Shown here piece after piece: positions 5,018-6,225 of a stretch of 6,225 bases of DNA. Both the position numbers and the translations under genes were made by a program. The notes under the pieces are model-generated. The model had not been told where the DNA came from and made no database searches. It saw only the letters and a list, made by a program, of their open reading frames with translations. Positions within the stretch are counted from its first letter, which is position 1. Each line of letters opens with the position of its first letter. The stretch is from positions 9,697 to 15,921 of the forward strand of contig DPRM01000029.1 of assembly GCA_003537645.1 (NCBI GenBank), given 5' to 3'. The stretch comes from Prolixibacteraceae bacterium. GTDB lineage: Bacteria; Bacteroidota; Bacteroidia; Bacteroidales; Prolixibacteraceae.

Positions 5018-6225
5018 ATGAAACAATTAGCAATTTTATTATTACTCGCACTTTTTGTATTTCCGGAGGAAGGGAAAAGTCAGGAGCAGTATTCGCTGAA
5101 TGACCTGCTGAAACAGGCTGTTGAGAATAGTCATCAGGTGAAAAAGGCTGCCTTGCAGCAATCAGAAAGCACAGCAAAAACAAAAGAAGTGATTGCAAAT
5201 GGGCTTCCGAAGGTAGATGGTAGTTTAGATTATTCGAGAATGGGCATTCCTGAAATTAATATTTCGCAGGAAATGATGGATGCTTTACCTGAAGATATAG
5301 CCCCCTTGTTGGGCGGATTGTCAGACATTAAAGCCCTTCACACCACCTCGGCTGGAGTTACCGTTAGCCAGTTGCTTTACAGTCAATCGTATCTAACTGG
5401 CATAAAACAAGCGAAAAAGGCTGAAGATTTGTACAGCTCCATGCTCCAAAAAACCGAAGAAGACGTTATCCACGATGTTTCGGCAACTTATTATCAGGTA
5501 CTGATGAATTATTCGAACCTCAAGGTGCTGAATGACAACATTGCCAATCTGGAAAAACTTTACAACATCCTGAAACTTCAGTACGATAATGATTTCGTGA
5601 AACAAACCGATGTCAGTCGTTTGAAAGTAACGCTGACGAACCTGAAAACACAACGCGAAACTCTTGAAAACGGTATTCAGATTCAACAACGGATACTGAA
5701 AATTATTTCGGGTATTCCGGTCGAGAAAGAAATAACACTGGATACGGCAATCGTTGGCAAAATAGAATACCAACAGCCGGCAATGTCTGAATTTGGGCTT
5801 GAAGTATTACCTGAATATCAGTTACTGAAAAAACAAAACGAGCTGGCCAGCTTGCAAATTGAATCAGACAAAGCGGCCTTTTATCCCAATTTGGCAGCTT
5901 TCGGGCAATTTACCTACTCAAGTTATGCTACCGAATTTAAATTCAACGATTTCAGCAACATGAACACCGTTGGATTAAAAGCTACAATCCCGATTTTTAG
6001 TTCAGGAATGAGAAAAAATAAAGTAAAACAATCGCAACTGAAACTTCAGCAAAACCAGGAAGATTTTGACCTGAACAAAAAGTACCTGGAAACAGGCTAT
6101 CAGAATTCCGTCAACTCGTTGCTGTCATCCTGGTCAAACCTCCAGGACCAGCAGGAAAATAAGGCGCTTGCCAACCAGGTTTACAGTCAGGTAAAACTTC
6201 AGTTTGATGAAGGGATGGCTTCGCT
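5018..6225 (+). CDS. TolC-family outer-membrane efflux protein, N-terminal 403 residues, cut by window edge
   Basis: TolC-family proteins form trimeric channels through the outer membrane and periplasm and work with an inner-membrane pump and an adaptor protein to export drugs or other compounds. The ATG at 5018 gives MKQLAILLLLALFVFPEEGKSQ, a signal peptide with a hydrophobic core at residues 4-15 and likely cleavage near 20-22. The mature part begins QYSLNDLLKQAVENSHQVKKAALQQ, the usual opening of the first outer-membrane-efflux repeat. Long helices (about 135-235) end in LKIISGIP, and the second repeat begins at about 264 with LPEYQLLKKQNELASLQIESDKAAFYPNLAAFGQF, followed by VGLKATIPIFSSGMRKNKV (about 318-336). 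Both are standard marks of the family. The frame is open to the last base; perhaps 40-60 residues are missing. It follows the GbsR/MarR-type regulator by 66 bases and is preceded by the shared palindrome. Adaptor and pump genes would be expected downstream. Confidence 0.93.
   Translation, partial: MKQLAILLLLALFVFPEEGKSQEQYSLNDLLKQAVENSHQVKKAALQQSESTAKTKEVIANGLPKVDGSLDYSRMGIPEINISQEMMDALPEDIAPLLGGLSDIKALHTTSAGVTVSQLLYSQSYLTGIKQAKKAEDLYSSMLQKTEEDVIHDVSATYYQVLMNYSNLKVLNDNIANLEKLYNILKLQYDNDFVKQTDVSRLKVTLTNLKTQRETLENGIQIQQRILKIISGIPVEKEITLDTAIVGKIEYQQPAMSEFGLEVLPEYQLLKKQNELASLQIESDKAAFYPNLAAFGQFTYSSYATEFKFNDFSNMNTVGLKATIPIFSSGMRKNKVKQSQLKLQQNQEDFDLNKKYLETGYQNSVNSLLSSWSNLQDQQENKALANQVYSQVKLQFDEGMAS

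Noticed and set aside
5393..5773. Minus-strand open frame of 126 codons opposite tolC
   Set aside because: The plus-strand TolC-family frame explains this DNA; the opposite frame resembles no family and has no promoter box.

Overview
The window most likely comes from a chromosome of the phylum Bacteroidota, perhaps near the Marinilabiliales/Prolixibacteraceae, though that lower rank is a guess. Three things point there. Promoter-like boxes of the Bacteroidota type (TAnnTTTG) lie a few bases ahead of several genes. None of the gene starts has a recognisable Shine-Dalgarno sequence; the upstream bases are mostly A/T. The protein family set and sequence style also fit. There are six protein-coding genes, two of them cut by the window edges. 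I see no rRNA, tRNA, CRISPR array, insertion sequence or phage gene.

Left part, minus strand: a cardiolipin synthase gene runs off the left edge, so its second catalytic motif is outside the window. To its right is ribD, the bifunctional riboflavin deaminase/reductase, also on the minus strand. The 170-base gap between them holds an imperfect long-range inverted repeat with short ATC-rich units that touches the ribD stop codon.

Middle part, plus strand: prmC (release-factor glutamine methyltransferase) is divergent from ribD across only about 32 bases, where two Bacteroidota-type -7 boxes lie one base apart. Next is a membrane-anchored endonuclease/exonuclease/phosphatase-family hydrolase. 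It has its own promoter-like box, a TTG start, and an eight-codon upstream reading frame whose stop overlaps that TTG.

Right part, plus strand: a small GbsR/MarR-type winged-helix regulator is followed by a TolC-family outer-membrane efflux protein that runs off the right edge. The same palindrome, GTTCG-N8-CGAAC, occurs once in front of the regulator and once in front of tolC. This is the strongest regulatory signal in the window. It suggests that the regulator controls both itself and an efflux operon, whose adaptor and pump genes would be expected just beyond position 6225.

Most of the window is ordinary housekeeping content. I do not see a clearly new biological system. The notable items are the paired operator, the compact ribD/prmC divergent promoter, the leader peptide/TTG arrangement and the intergenic repeat.
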